Below, piece after piece: positions 51,009 through 63,767 of a stretch of DNA of 64,000 nt. The first letter of the stretch is position 1; each line of letters starts with the position of its first letter. The notes under the pieces are model-generated. The model did no database searches and was not told the origin of the DNA. It saw nothing but the letters and a program-made list of their open reading frames with translations. A program made the translations under genes and the position numbers. Origin of the DNA: Nannobrachium achirus (lineage: Eukaryota; Chordata; Actinopteri; Myctophiformes; Myctophidae); the NCBI GenBank assembly GCA_963921795.1, contig OY997642.1, positions 32,810,693 to 32,874,692 on the forward strand, in the 5' to 3' direction.

Positions 51009-51418
51009 ACTGGTTTTCAACCCTTTTCATAATCAAGGTCCATTATTTATTTGCCATTTAATTGAGCCACGGACCACCATTTGTTGAGATTTAGCCTCAG
51101 ACCCAAATCGTAGAATATCTTTCTTTGGATACGATTTTGTCTACAATTCCATGCTGTAATGCTGTATGTATTGATGTTGGTACCATAGGAGAGAGAAAAC
51201 AGGCAAAATACAATTCTTTAATTGTCTAGACTGCTTGTAAATTAAGTACTGTAGATGTTTAACAATAATTTAACTATTGAGAGCGTAAATGAAACCAAAC
51301 GGACCATTGGGCAACCATGATTTGATTTAATTTTACACTCAAGAATGAAAGAGTCCATTTGGTTACCAACTCCATTGAGCTGAGGACCGCTGGTGGTCAC
51401 CAGACCACTAGTTGGAAA
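51009..51418. mobile_element. hAT relic in the cdc20 5' intron
   Basis: 'actggttttcaaccc' on the left and 'ccactagttggaaac' on the right are decayed inverted ends; the interior matches the element at 62090-62545 ('ggaccattgggcaacc', 'gaatgaaagagtcc'). No clean duplication. Confidence 0.5.
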
Positions 51419-51498
51419 CACGGAATTAACAGGTTAATGAAACGTTGTTTAAATTAAAGTTGTGTTAATATGGGCTTGTGATCTTTCGTACAGTTGCC

Positions 51499-54400
51499 AT
51501 GGCTCAGTTTGGATTTGAGAACGACATTCAAAGCATCATGAAGCTGGACATGCCGATCACCAACGCACCCATGCCCAGGTGGCAGAGAAAGGCCAGCTCT
51601 TCAGGCTCAGCCCCGTTGAGTAACAGTAGCAGTCTTACGCCAGGGAAATCTGGTAACAAGTCGCAGAGTATCTCAAAAACGCCTAGCAAAACACCAAACA
51701 AAACGCCAAACAAAACCCCAGGTAACTTGCTCACTGTAACTCTGAGAGGGGCTACTGTGACAAATGGAGGGTCCATTTGGTTACATGTGTGCACTGAGTA
51801 AATGCATACGTTAAAATTGATTGTACTCACATTTCATGGATGTGATTTTGAACGATTCTTTGTTCCTAGGTAAAAATGTGAAATCTACACCATCCAAAGT
51901 AGGGGGGGACCGCTTCATTCCTACCAGAAATGGCAAGCAGATGGATGTGGCAAGCTTCCTACTTACAAAGGAAAATGAGCCTATGGAAACAAACGAATCC
52001 ACAGCTTTGGCAGTAAGTTGGGTTTTATCCCATTGTGTTTGCTGCTCATATATTTTCAAAGACCGTTTGTTAATAAAGTTATGTGATCTTTGAAGGAAAA
52101 CCGGAAAGCTTGGTCTGTCGCATTTAATGGCTGCAACATTGAAGACTCTAAGATCTTGCACTTTGGAGGAAAGCCACTGAATGCTCCAGAAGGTAACGTA
52201 GTTACAGGTACTCATTCCCTTTTATATGGATATAGAATCAAGAAGCAGGGTTTTATGATTATACTTTCTCCAATTCCACAGGTTATCAGAACAACTTAAA
52301 AGTCCTCTACAGTCAAGGTTCGACTCCAGGCTCCTCCAAAAAGACAAGATACATATCTTCGGTTCCTGACAGAATCTTGGATGCTCCTGATCTCAGGAAT
52401 GATTTCTGTGAGAATTTATCCCTTATGTTCAATAACGTGCATTGTCAGAAACGTACATGGGCAAAAATGCCCCTGAAATTTGTCGGAGGTGGCAAGAATT
52501 GCCCTTTTCTATGTTATGCTAATTTAAGTAAATCTCCCAAGATGCAGCAGGCATAATGAGGGGTACATTAATATTAAGATGTACAAACTCTTTGGCCATT
52601 CATTATTTACATTATCTGTATTATTTATTTTGCCTGAATTCTTGTAGATCTGAATCTGCTTGACTGGAGCAGTCAAAACATGCTTGCAGTGGCTCTTCAC
52701 GACAGCGTCTATCTGTGGAATGCTTCTGCGGGAGATATCACGCAACTGATGAAGACGGAGAATCCAGAGGAGTACATCTCATCTGTGTCTTTCACCAAAG
52801 AAGGCCACTTCCTAGCTGTTGGCACAAGTGACTGCAAAGTTCACGTGAGTATGCCATACAACAAACACAAATCGTTTAAATTTGTTCAGGATCACATGAC
52901 AAGATTAATTTGCTGCTCTCCATGTTGCCTTATTTTTCTTGCTTAGTTGTGGGATGTAGCAAATGAGAAGCGTTTACGCACCATGGTCGGCCATTCAGCC
53001 AGAGTTGGAACCTTGAGTTGGAATGAGCATGTATTGTCCAGGTAAAATTTAAATGTCTACATATTGAGTTGTGGTTGCCTTACAGTTATTTGGACATGGT
53101 GTAAAGGCCTGTCTCCATACTGTCTCCAGCCAACAAACCTTTCCTCAGAGGTCCGGTTAAACTACAAAATGATGTCACTCGCTACTTCTGAAAAGCATTA
53201 CCCCAAATTTGAGTTTGCAAAGCTGCACATCAAAGTTGGAACTCTCTGAAAAGTTTGGTGGTCGGAGACAGTATGGACAGCCCTTAATGCAAGCAAATGA
53301 TTCTGCTCTTGAGTGAGCACACAACATTGTTCTTGGTTATTTACTGTAATCTTCCTTGTAGTGGCTCGAGAACAGGACACATTCACCACGATGATGTAAG
53401 GGTGGCAAAACATCACATTGTTACATTGAGCGGCCATTCCCAGGAGGTGTGTGGCCTGAAGTGGTCCCCTGATGGGAGATACCTAGCTAGTGGAGGCAAT
53501 GACAACATGGTGTATGTGTGGCCTGGCGTGGCAGACGGCAACAGCAACGGAGGCCAACCCATCCGCTCCTTTAATCAACACACTGGAGCAGTCAAGGTCA
53601 GCAAAAACTTAAAAAAAAATGTTTAACCTTGAATCTAAGCATTTAAGTGATTGCAATTCTTTAAAAACGTTTAAGTAGCTCTATATTCCCATGGTAATAG
53701 TCCTGTTCAGGATTTAGAAAAAATGCATCAAGTCGGGATACACTTGATCCAATAAGTAGAGAAGATTCGATGCAGAATCTGATTAGATGAAATTGGTGAC
53801 CCACCAGAGAATTATTTTAAGTGTACATCTGAATATAGAGACTACTTAAATAATTAAAATGAATTTGAGGAACAAATGCATCTTGTAGCCTACTGCTAGT
53901 CTTTTAAATGGCTATCAGTTAAATGAATTTGTGTTGTAATTTCTCCTCCCTTAGGCTTTAGCCTGGTGCCCATGGCAGTCAAACATTCTTGCATCTGGAG
54001 GTGGTACCAGTGACAGATGCATCCGCGTCTGGAATGTCAATAGTGGATCCTGCCTCAGTTGTCTTGACACTCAATCGCAGGTAATGGGACACTCCTACTT
54101 CAATGCTGCAAGTCTTAACGCAATCTTGAAAGTGAATTTAAAAGGTTTTTATTTGATGGCATATCTGGGACATGGGTAAAAGTCTGCATTTTGGCAATTT
54201 ATCTCAAAATGACTCCTTGATGAAAGCATGTTTGCTTTGCTGACTAAGCACAATTTACTGAGAGTGTGTCCGTTTAAGTCCTTTTGCAGGCCAACTTGGA
54301 GGCTAATGGTTTTCCAACTGCAGATTTCAATGGAAATGTTTTCTTGGTTTTGTTTAAATAAGTTGGAATTTTTGTTGACCAGAAAAACCTTGTCTGCATA

Positions 54401-56932
54401 AAACATTTAACTGTATCACGAAGCGAGATAACGAGATGAATAAATGGACAGGTGGCTCCCATAATTCCCCATTTCTGTCTGAAACTATTAGTTATTGCGA
54501 CCGTCAGGTCGCAGTTTAGTATCAAAACCTCCACCGGCCGTCCGTCCGTCGGTCACACGTCACACCTTTGCCCTGCTCATATCTCCGCATCAGTATGACA
54601 TCACACTGCTGACATCAGTATGACATCACACCATATATGGAGGGATGTGTTGGTTATCTCCATATCTGGAGATTCAACCTTCAACGATTTTGACATCTTG
54701 TTACTAATCTGTCGGTAGATAATGCCGGTCTTATATAAGGGTCATTTGTGTATGGTGTGATGTCATACTGATGTCAGCAGTGTGATGTCATACTGATGTC
54801 AGCAGCTATGTCTCTATATATGGAGTTATATGTTGTTCGTGTCCAAATATGGGGCTTGTGAGGTCAGACTTGGTGAGATTCGTCGGTTATCTCCATATAT
54901 GGAGGGATGTGTTGGTTATCTCCATATCTGGAGATTCAACCTTCAACGATTTTGACATCTTGTTACTAATCTGTCGGTAGATAATGCCGGTCTTGTATAA
55001 GGGTCATTTGTGTACGGTGTAATGTCATACTGATGTCAGCAGTGTGATGTCATACTGATGTCAGCAGCTATGTCTCTATATATGGAGTTATATGTTGTTC
55101 GTGTCCAAATATGGGGCTTGTGAGGTCAGACTTAGTGAGATTCGTCGGTTATCTCCATAATATATGGAGGGATGTGTTGGTTATCTCCATATCTGGTATT
55201 GAGATTGATAGGAACTACAGTGTATGCACGCTGTGTGGCTGTTACAGCTATGGCTTTCCTCTAGCTCAGGGGAGTCCAAAGTGCAGCCTGAGGACACATT
55301 TTATACAGCCTGCGGCTTCGTTCCTAAATTGTATTATAAACCACCTGCCAGCATGTCAAACAAGAATATTTATTATTTTCTGAGTATAATTCAGGATTCC
55401 TTGTTCCATACTGAAGGGATCCAAGAAATGCTATTTTATTGTATATATATTTTTTTACCTTGCATGTCAGGTTACATTTGGTAATGTGAAATAAGGTGGC
55501 GTTATTTGAGTTTTGATAAATAAAATTGTTTAAATGCGATGCATACATTATGTACTGTATGTGACTTATGATGCCTCGAGTCTTCGACCGAAGGAGCTAG
55601 TCGGCCCTTGGGTGTTTTAATATTTTCTAATGTGGCCCCCTTAGAAGAATGTTTGGACACCCTGAATGATGAATGATGACTCTGCCTTTCAGATATCATC
55701 CCTGGTGTTTGCGCCAAATTACAAGGAGCTTGTGTCTGGCCATGGATATGCTCACAACAACGTAGTCATCTGGAAGTACCCATCGTTTTCTAAAGTTGTG
55801 GAACTCAATGGTAAGTTATGAACTTAAATTTATTGTCCCAAAACATTTACTGCTTTCTATCGTTTTAGCCATTTTATTTTGATATCAGGGGGTGCATACA
55901 AGTAGATAAAATGTCTTGGTGATTTCTTAAATACTATTTACAGTAACACTGCTAGCCCCCATAAGTCACATCTACACGTGAAAGATTGCGGTGCATCTTG
56001 GGAATGGTCTTGTGTCTAAAACGACACACATAGAGCCACTTGTATGAAAATCATTAAAATCCCTAAAACGAGGAGAACATTTTAACAAACCTTTTATTTT
56101 CTCCATCTCTAATAACAATCAAAAGTATGAATCCTTGTTGTAAAAAAACAAAGTTGTCCTTTAAGAGAATAAGTAAAAAATCAATGTGTAGTTTGACTGG
56201 AAGAAACTTGTATCTCTATTTCTTAAAGGCCCGCTGTCAGCCCTGAAATTATTATAGTATGATACAGTAGGTCATGTGGTCTCTCTCCAGTGTGCATACT
56301 GAAATAGTCTGAAACTGTCTCAGTGTAATCTGCCCAACAACAGCTGACCAGTACAGTAAGTAGTCATACAGTCAGGCTATACAGACAATTAATTTGATTG
56401 GCTTATAATTGCGCATCCCCACAATGACATCATAAAAATATTAACTTGTTTTTTAAGATGGAACTTAAAGTGACAGTAACCCTTTAGGTGACAGGCCCCC
56501 TTTAGTAGCTTATCTACCAGCTCGCAATGTATGAAGTTGTGCTGAGCTTGTACATCTGTTTTTGAGAATGAAGTGGTCTGTTTTTAATAGCTTGTCCATT
56601 GGAACAAATTTTCTTTTCCCTTTCCTGAACTGTTTTGTGTATACAATGTTTTCACCCAGCAGAGAGACTATTGCAATATCAAATGGGTCAATGGAAACCC
56701 ACAATGCACTTGTTATGTTGTGGTCTCAGCAGATGTAATTCTCTTTTTAGGCCACGAGGACCGAGTTCTGAACTTGATTCCTAACCCGGACTGCTCTGCT
56801 GTTGCTTCTGTCGCTGGGGATGAGACCGTACGCCTCTGGAAGTGCTTTGAGTTGGACCCGATTAGAAAGAAGAACAAGGACAGGGTTACCAAATCTACCA
56901 CTGGTGTCCTAAATCACCACACCATCAGATAA
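51499..56932 (+). CDS. cdc20: Cell division cycle protein 20 (APC/C activator)
   Basis: Substrate-recognising activator of the anaphase-promoting complex and target of the spindle checkpoint. Coding exons: 51499-51721, 51870-52012, 52096-52192, 52282-52407, 52648-52844, 52947-53041, 53362-53596, 53955-54080, 55693-55810, 56751-56932; 1,542 nt, 513 aa, in frame (human 499). Start [10 protein letters not shown] is the family start. Seen in order: [14 protein letters not shown] basic repeat, C-box DRFIPTR, KEN box (TKENEP), MAD2-binding [21 protein letters not shown], seven WD40 blades (for example [63 protein letters not shown]), and the C-terminal Ile-Arg tail that binds APC/C. The mammalian CRY box has Thr in place of Cys. 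Intron 9 contains a ~264-bp tandem repeat. FZR1/CDH1 is excluded by the N-terminus and the MAD2-binding site. Confidence 0.97.
54495..55195. repeat. ~264-bp tandem repeat (two full units) with a conserved head, cdc20 intron 9
   Basis: 'tatggagggatgtgttggtt' recurs at about 54638, 54901 and 55164. Between them the units are nearly identical, each holding two 'gtgatgtcatactgatgtcag' sub-repeats. The left end (54495-54560) has 'attgcgaccgtcaggtcgca', 'tttagtatcaaaacctcca' and (gtcc)n, the same head as the repeats at 8995 and 34740. Confidence 0.85.
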
Positions 56933-57365
56933 TGGTGAAGATAAAAGTTCAGGTTTAAAGGGATATTTCACTTTCAAACATGTTTGGGGTAATTTAAGAG
57001 CACCACCAGACAGTTTAAGTTGTTTGCTTCAGTATTTTGATTTTATTATGAGACGCCCCTTTTCTATATATGATGGATTAATCAAACGCCAACCTTGGCT
57101 ATCACTTCACACTGGGGGATTTCTATTATCTAAAAATAACAAACATGGCTTGTATTTAGAGGGGCAGTATGAGTCACCAAAACAGTTATGATGGGTTTTT
57201 ATAGGAAGTGTCTGATAAAATGAATATCTAAATACTGATGCAAGCCAACTGTACAGGCTGCTCACAAAAGCCTGAGTAAGCGTTTAAATGACCCCAAACA
57301 TGTTTTGAAGTGAAATGTCCCTTAAGGGTTTTATTCAATTGTGTATAGTTTTTAATCTCGCTAAA

Positions 57366-57722
57366 AATAAAGGGTTTATTTTTTTCTGTTTACATTTTAC
57401 ATTCAGAGCTGCTGTTTCTCATAATTTCAACCAGAAGTGGTTATGACAACTACCGTGTCAGTTTTTGTTTTTATGCAGTCCCAAGGCCTGCCTAATTTGT
57501 TAGGAAATTCATTGCACAAATGTTTGTGGATATTAGAACTTGTTGTTTTTGTGATTCTCAGTATGCAATATTAAACTTAAACCAATGCCTCTTGCCATGC
57601 AGATGTATCTTCAGCTAGTCCTTACTCCTTAAATGGCCTAAAGTAATGTCAAACTGTTAGCTTTTGTTTCCTAGCAGTTAAATGCCAATCTGTAATTGCA
57701 ACAATGTCTCGACTACAATAAA
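57366..57722 (+). other. cdc20 polyadenylation signals
   Basis: AATAAA at 57366-57371 and again at 57717-57722, about 430 and 785 nt after the stop codon. Either or both may be used. Part of the 3' UTR at 56960-57330 contains an inverted pair ('gggatatttcactttcaaac' and 'gaagtgaaatgtccc'), which may be a TTAA-type MITE. Confidence 0.55.
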
Positions 57723-57849
57723 GACCCATATATATATACGTACCCTCTGTGTCAAATAACTTGACAGTCATCAGTTGCTAAAACAGAAAAAAAAGAAGCG
57801 CTGCAGGGATCAGTTGGCTCTGAAAGACAGGTGCTCTTTGGTGATACAG

Positions 57850-58060
57850 GTAGGAATATATGAAACAAAAGTTATTTCAAGGAAGTACTGCTAGATTCCC
57901 ATGGTGCAGAAAGCAGACTTACAGAGAAAGGGACTCCAAGGCACTCCATCAATGGTGAAAAAATGTATAATTTATTTTCTGAGCAAGGCAACAAGTTGAC
58001 CAACGCGTTTCGACCTTCTAGGTCTTCGTCAGGGTCTCAGGGGTCATCAGTTGCTGTCTT
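57850..58060 (-). ncRNA. Hammerhead-ribozyme-like core in a retroelement fragment
   Basis: On the minus strand CTGACGA (58032-58026) is followed by a short stem GACC...GGTC, then GAAAC (58011-58007) and GCGTT. This fits the hammerhead consensus CUGANGA - stem II - GAAA. The adjacent AACGCGTT is self-complementary. Such cores are known in Penelope-like elements and retrozymes; the surrounding sequence is not recognisable as one. Weakness: the first base after CTGACGA does not pair cleanly, and the stem I and III partners and cleavage site were not identified. It could be only a conserved repeat motif. Confidence 0.35.
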
Positions 58061-59084
58061 AACACCAGGGACTAGTTTTTAATGGGTGGGCAGAAGCTCT
58101 ATTGGCATCCCAATTCTAGGTGCAAACTATTAGAAAATGGCTGAGCTACCAGCATGTGAGCGTGGCTATTTTGTGATTAGTATGCAGAGAACACCTCGTA
58201 GAACCCTGGCAAGTAAACTGTTGTAGCTTTACAATTATGCTGTATGCACAACTGTTTTATTTGACATTCTTTAAATCAAACTAGCAGAAGCAAGGTGGGA
58301 ATCTACACTTGGCTAACAACCTTACTGGCATAAGTGGTTTCTTTTCAAATTAAAATGTAATCCACTCTTACCAAAAATTACTGCTTCAAACTGAACTGTC
58401 AGGGAGATGAGTGGGTTGAGTACGATAATGATCATTTATCCTATTGAGAAGGTTAATTAAGGTTATGTATGTAGCCTATGGACAACCAATCTAAACATTT
58501 AGTTTTGATGGTGTCAAACCTAATATGGCACACTCAAGAAAATAAACCTGGCAATTCACGTCAAAGGTTGCAGGCCTCCAGTCTTTCATTGCAGGCTCCA
58601 TCTTTTTATCTTGTGTGGATTAATGAAAGCCTTTGAGAATCACCAATTCATTAACATTTCTATTTCTGTATTAATCAACAAAGTCAGTAAGTAAGTAATT
58701 CATTAACATTTCTATTTCTGTATTAATCAACAAAGTCAGCAATTTAACTAAAAACATTTTTATTTCAAGATAAATAAGAACTTTTTGACCTTAATCCTGT
58801 ACAGGTTATTTACAAATGCCAGTCTTTTCAATAAATGTATTACGTTTCCAAGGGTCACAACGCCAAACTCCCGTGTTGATCTTCTGAATACCATCTAACA
58901 CCAGACTAATTATCTTCAACGTACAGTTAACCACTTGAACAACACCAACGTGTCAATTTGTTAAATCATTTATGCCATACATTAAAAAAACAAGGCATAA
59001 ATACGTGTATGAAAGAAACAATACTATGTACAGTTCAATGAGGCTCTCTGGACAGTCATTTATCGCTCCTCCTGTGACAACAGG
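58060..59084. other. Intergenic / elovl1 3' UTR
   Basis: Between the convergent genes cdc20 and elovl1. A 44-bp direct duplication ('taattcattaacatttctat' and 'ttctgtattaatcaacaaag') lies at about 58645-58738. A minus-strand AATAAA near 58759-58764 could end elovl1. No gene seen. Confidence 0.45.
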
Positions 59085-61889
59085 TTAGACTTCCTTCACT
59101 TTGCCAAGGACAACTTTGCCATTAGTGCAGTGGCCATTAGTGGAGTGGTGTGCTGACCCATTCTCCAGCTGCTTGCCATTGGGCATCACTTCGACTTGGC
59201 GTGGTAAACCATTCTGCTTGGACTTGGGGTCCTCCAAGTGGATAGGAAGGCGGTTTCCCTTTATATAGGCCTGTACCCAGAAGTGAGAGAAGAGGAAGAA
59301 AAAGAAGGTTCCATATATCCAGATGAGGTGGATCCAAGCAGGATTTTGGTAGTCGCACTTCTCCATCCAGTAGTACTGGCTGATGTGAAGAGAGACCAGA
59401 ATAAACTGGGTCTAGGAAGGGAATAGGATAATAGTGTAGAACAGAAATGTTAAGAATAATACATTATGCAATTCAGCTTTGAGCTATGAATGGTACAACG
59501 ATGCTGCTCATTTCTGCAACTTAAAAATGTATGCAAAAATAGAGAAAAGAGACATACCAGCTGGATTGCGGTCATGTACTTCTTCCACCACAAGTACTTC
59601 TGGAATCGAGGTCCCGCAGCAGACAATCCATAGTATGTGTACATTATTACATGGACCATTGCATTCACCATGCAGTGGAAGGTGCCCATTCCCGATGCTG
59701 GCGACAGAAGGAAAAACACCCATTTATTAAGAGACCAATTTTCACAGCCTATTCTGGTGATGGGAAATCCCGTTCATTTCGGTGAACAAAACATTTCGTT
59801 AACGGCAATGATCCGTTCAAAAGATTCGTTCACCGTTCATAGTGCGATCTCCCCTGTGAAAACCACTATCGCGGGAGCGTTTTCATTACGTCGAGCGTAC
59901 AGCCGGCCTCCCGTCCTGTGTGCCGGGGGCTATTATTTGGAGGGGAAGGGGGTATGAACGAAAGCGAGGATTTGAACGAATCGTTCACAAGTCTTGCAAA
60001 TGATTCGATTTTTAGGAACAAATTACTCATGAACGACATCACTAGCCTATTCAGATTCTCCCCTTACACCTACATGTATGTTTGGCTAAGTATTTTACAC
60101 AGACACACACGATTACAATAATTCAGGACAAAAATGGTGGATTTGAATGATCAGTAAAACGCCCCCAAGAAATGGTTAACCTTTGGGTGGAAAATAAATA
60201 AATATAGTAAGTATAACCAGACAATAAAATCAATGTTAACACATTGCAGACTAGAAATCATTGGACCTTTCTAGTTTATGATAACGATGATGTGCAAAAT
60301 GTTTATGTACTTCTGATAATGAATATACTTCCCATTTCAAGCTGTCACTGCTTTTCACTCTTTGTCAGTGTATCATTTCACACAAAGTCAATACATGAAA
60401 ATATCCAGCTTACACTATGTTTGTGTTGCATGCCATTATACATAATATTGTGGGAAGCTTACCAGGAGTCAAAGTGATACCCCACCACCAGGTCCAGGGC
60501 ATAAAGGAGTGGTGGAACACATGGAGAAATGTGATTTGGCTTTGTTTCTTTCTCGCCACAAAAAATACCTAGAATGAGACGTTACAAAGCTCAGGTTACT
60601 TTCTATAGTCTATTAAGTATGGAAAATGAATGCAATATATCTTTTGACACAAACAGAAAACATACTTACTGTGTCAAGGAGTTCAATGTATTTTGAAAAA
60701 TAAAAAATCCAACACACTCGAATCATCTGGGTAAGGAATGACAAAGATCAGTCAGGCAACAATAACTGCTATTCAATGTTTTAAATGAAAGCTTACATTT
60801 TAACAAAACTTCAGGTTGATAAAAACAACACACTTTAGATTTTTGGGTCACAATGGACACAGTGAAGGAAATCAATCCTGAGATCCATTATCAAGTTGGT
60901 ACAGGAAGTGTTAGCTTACCCTTAGAGCAACTGGACTGCTAGAGGTGTCAATAAGGTCACATCTCCAGGTAAAGGTGGTGCCCCATCCAGACAACAAGTA
61001 CTGATTAGCAAAACACACACACACATTATAATACATACATATCAAAATGTGTGTATGTATGTACACACACACGCACATAATATACATACTGTATATGTAG
61101 ATAGATAAATATCATACTCACCTCACACACTATGTATGCATTCAGTGCAACCATAGAAAAATTATAGACAATCATGGCCGTGTTGAGACGAAAGGGCTTG
61201 CGGTTGGCCATTAGGCGAGGCCCAACATACACAGAAAAAAAAACATAGGCCAACAGGATGGTGGTCATCTCTAGGGGGCTCTGCATTAGAGGATAGTTTT
61301 TCACCCTGTCATCTGAAGACAAAGTTAACACACGTCAGTATCTCCGCGGCAAAGGTTACATGAGATCTATAAATGAACAACACAAGAAGCTTAAAGGACA
61401 ATATTCTTTTTTTACAACAAGGGTTCATATTTTAGATTGTAATTAGAGAAAAGAAAAAGTGAGAGTTCGTTCTATTGTTTTATCACATTTACCGTGCTAA
61501 AATGTGGGGCATGCGTACGCATGGGGGTATGCGTACAAGTGGCTAAATATGTATTTTTAGACACAATAAGCCAGCAGTTTCTTTATTGCTATTTACAGTA
61601 ACACTTCTAAAGGTTGCGTTGTATCTTGGGAATGGGCTTATTCTGTGTAAAATTACATATTTAGCCACTTGTACGCATGCCCCCAACCACTGAAATAAGA
61701 ATCTCTAAAACAATAGAAAGAAGTAAATGAAATAATTTTAATACTCATCTTTTATATTCTTTTTTACAATCTAAAATATGAACCCTTGTTGTAAAAAACT
61801 AAAGTTGTCCTTTAAAGACAATACTCACCAGTTCTTTTCAGGATATAGTCATGCAATTCTAAACCCTTTGATACGACTTCTCGCAGCAT
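59085..61889 (-). CDS. elovl1: Very long chain fatty acid elongase 1 (ELOVL1)
   Basis: ER membrane condensing enzyme that extends saturated and monounsaturated C20-C26 acyl-CoAs with malonyl-CoA. Coding exons: 61889-61829, 61312-61122, 61000-60920, 60726-60670, 60568-60463, 59697-59558, 59411-59085; 963 nt, 320 aa, in frame (human 279). Start [19 protein letters not shown]. Family marks: [45 protein letters not shown], the catalytic histidine box [39 protein letters not shown]. Hydrophobic stretches fit seven membrane spans. The extra length is a polar C-terminal tail rich in Asn/Gly/His, ending GKVKEV, a KxKxx-type ER retrieval signal. Teleosts have elovl1a and elovl1b; which one this is cannot be told here. 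ELOVL7 is the nearest alternative. Confidence 0.95.
59755..60044. mobile_element. hAT-like element in an elovl1 intron
   Basis: Starts TGGTGATGGGAAATCCCGTTC, ends GAACGACATCACTA. Exact 8-bp target duplication gcctattc (59747-59754, 60045-60052). Contains repeated 'cgttca' and 'gaacgaatcgttc' motifs. Confidence 0.87.
61395..61811. mobile_element. MITE with TTAA target duplication, elovl1 5' intron side
   Basis: TTAA flanks at 61391-61394 and 61812-61815. Arms of about 50 bp: left AGGACAATATTC..TTTTTACAAC and 'aagggttcatattttagatt', right their complement. Ends 13 bp from the donor side of coding exon 1. A partial relative occurs at about 55960-56165 in cdc20 intron 10. Confidence 0.82.
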
Positions 61890-62089
61890 GTTGATCCCTG
61901 AAATACACCAAAAGACAAACAGTCAGAATCTCAAAGTCGCCCCGGGGGAAGAGGCTGAGCTAACTGGGAGGGTGGTATAGACAGGTGAGTACAGTAACAG
62001 AGCGACCTGTCCAGCTGCTTGCACACTGACTGAACAAACATGAGACAGCTGTGCAGGCTCATCAATCGGGTCACACTGACTCCATACAC

Positions 62090-62545
62090 TAGTGGTTTTC
62101 AACCAGTGGTCTGGGGACCACCAGTGGTCCTTGAAGGGATTCCAGGTGGTCCCCAGCTAAATGAGCTGAGAGATGGTAACGCCAAAAGGACCCGTAAAGA
62201 TCTGTAATTCTTGAGTGTGAAATGAAACCAAATGGACCCTTACAGGTGCATTTAGTTTCATGTTACACTCTCAAGAGTTATTGTTAAACATGTGCATTAC
62301 TTAATTTACAAGAAGTCTACACAATCAGAGCATGTTGAAGAATTGTTATTTTGATCAACGTTTGCCTGTTATCTCTCTTATCTACCAACACCAATACAGC
62401 ATGGAAGTGTGAACAAAATCATATCCAACAATAACAAAATATTTTAAGTTTTGGGTCCGAGAGGCTAAATCTCATCAAATGGTGGTCGTGGCTCAAATGC
62501 TGAATAAATAATGGACCTTGATATATAAAAGGTTGAAAACCACTG
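62090..62545. mobile_element. hAT-like element upstream of elovl1 coding exons
   Basis: Starts TAGTGGTTTTCAACCAGTGG, ends GGTTGAAAACCACTG. Exact 8-bp target duplication ccatacac (62082-62089, 62546-62553). Same family as the relics at 3492-3685 and 51009-51418. Confidence 0.9.
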
Positions 62546-63022
62546 CCATACACCAAATAGTTGGTAAACAAATAAATAGGGAAACCTGTAAAGTACAAGT
62601 TAAGATTGTGATTTACAAAACTGATATAGTAAGAATTGAGCAATAACTATCACTCACAGTACTTCACTAACAGTTAGTCAAATTATAGTACCAAAGCTGT
62701 GCTTGGCTCGTGTAAAAAAATAAATAGAAAAGTATCCTCAGAGTGGTGCCAGCCCAACAATGAGGCACTTTCATTCACTAACAGAGCAAGTTGAACAGGT
62801 GAGGCAGAGGGGCAAGCCTATATGGTTAGTCAACCTATATGGCCTGATGTGTCATCATCTCACAAGAATGGAGCCGATAAAACGTTAATCCTCAACAAAA
62901 ATGATACAAACACAACATAAACACACAAAGTGTGAATGTTTCCTTGACAACCATGATAAGAAAGCTGATACAAAATACACTGGTCTGACCACAATACAGA
63001 TATGAGAAACATGCCCTACTCT

Positions 63023-63650
63023 AACCGCAAATTGCAACACTAGATTTTTTTTAATCGGTTGAATCTAGGGTTGCAATACCTCCCATAGGCAGCCAATATA
63101 ATCAACAGTTTTTTGCTATCTGATTGTGTTAAACGACATCAAACTCACCAATACAGGGGCTGTATGGAAAGCTTGAAGTATCCTCTTTCTATCCGCAAAG
63201 TGTTTGTTTCATAAAAACCCAGCGTAGACATGTTATGAGATATGTGTCAATAAATCCGAGCAGACATGTTTTTAAGACTTTTTCTAAGTGTTGAACTTTG
63301 GAAGCGTTCGTCTTCTATAATGCCATGTCCCGCTGACTCCTGTATTAGGCTATGTGACATTTAGAACCAGCTGGTACACTGGACTGCTGAGTGACTTCCC
63401 ACGAGCGCTTCCAAACTCCAGCACTTAGAAAAAATAATCACCTGAACTGAATTTCTTGATAGAAAGTAACTCATAACATGTCTACGGTGGATTTTTATGA
63501 AACAAATACTTTGCAGATAGAAAGAGTTTGAAGTCGTTTAATACAATCAAATAGCAAAAAACTGTTTTGATGCATTGGCTGCCTATGGGAGGTATTGCAA
63601 CCCTAGATTCAACCGATAAAAAAAAATCTAGTGTTGCAATTTGCGGCCAT
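63023..63650. mobile_element. Foldback element with >150-bp arms and 9-bp target duplication
   Basis: Left arm 'ccgcaaattgcaacactaga', 'gttgcaatacctcccatagg', 'acagttttttgctatctgat' returns inverted on the right with few changes. Arms extend at least to 'tttcataaaaa' near 63215 and 63500. Exact 9-bp flank ccctactct (63014-63022, 63651-63659). Duplication length fits a Mutator-like nonautonomous element. Confidence 0.85.
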
Positions 63651-63767
63651 CCCTACTCTGTGAAAAACTCAATGCCCATGTTACAACACTACTGTGGATG
63701 GACATCTGGTGGCATCACTGAAACACCCGATGTATCTTTTGCTGTTGCATTAGCAAGGCACTCACCT

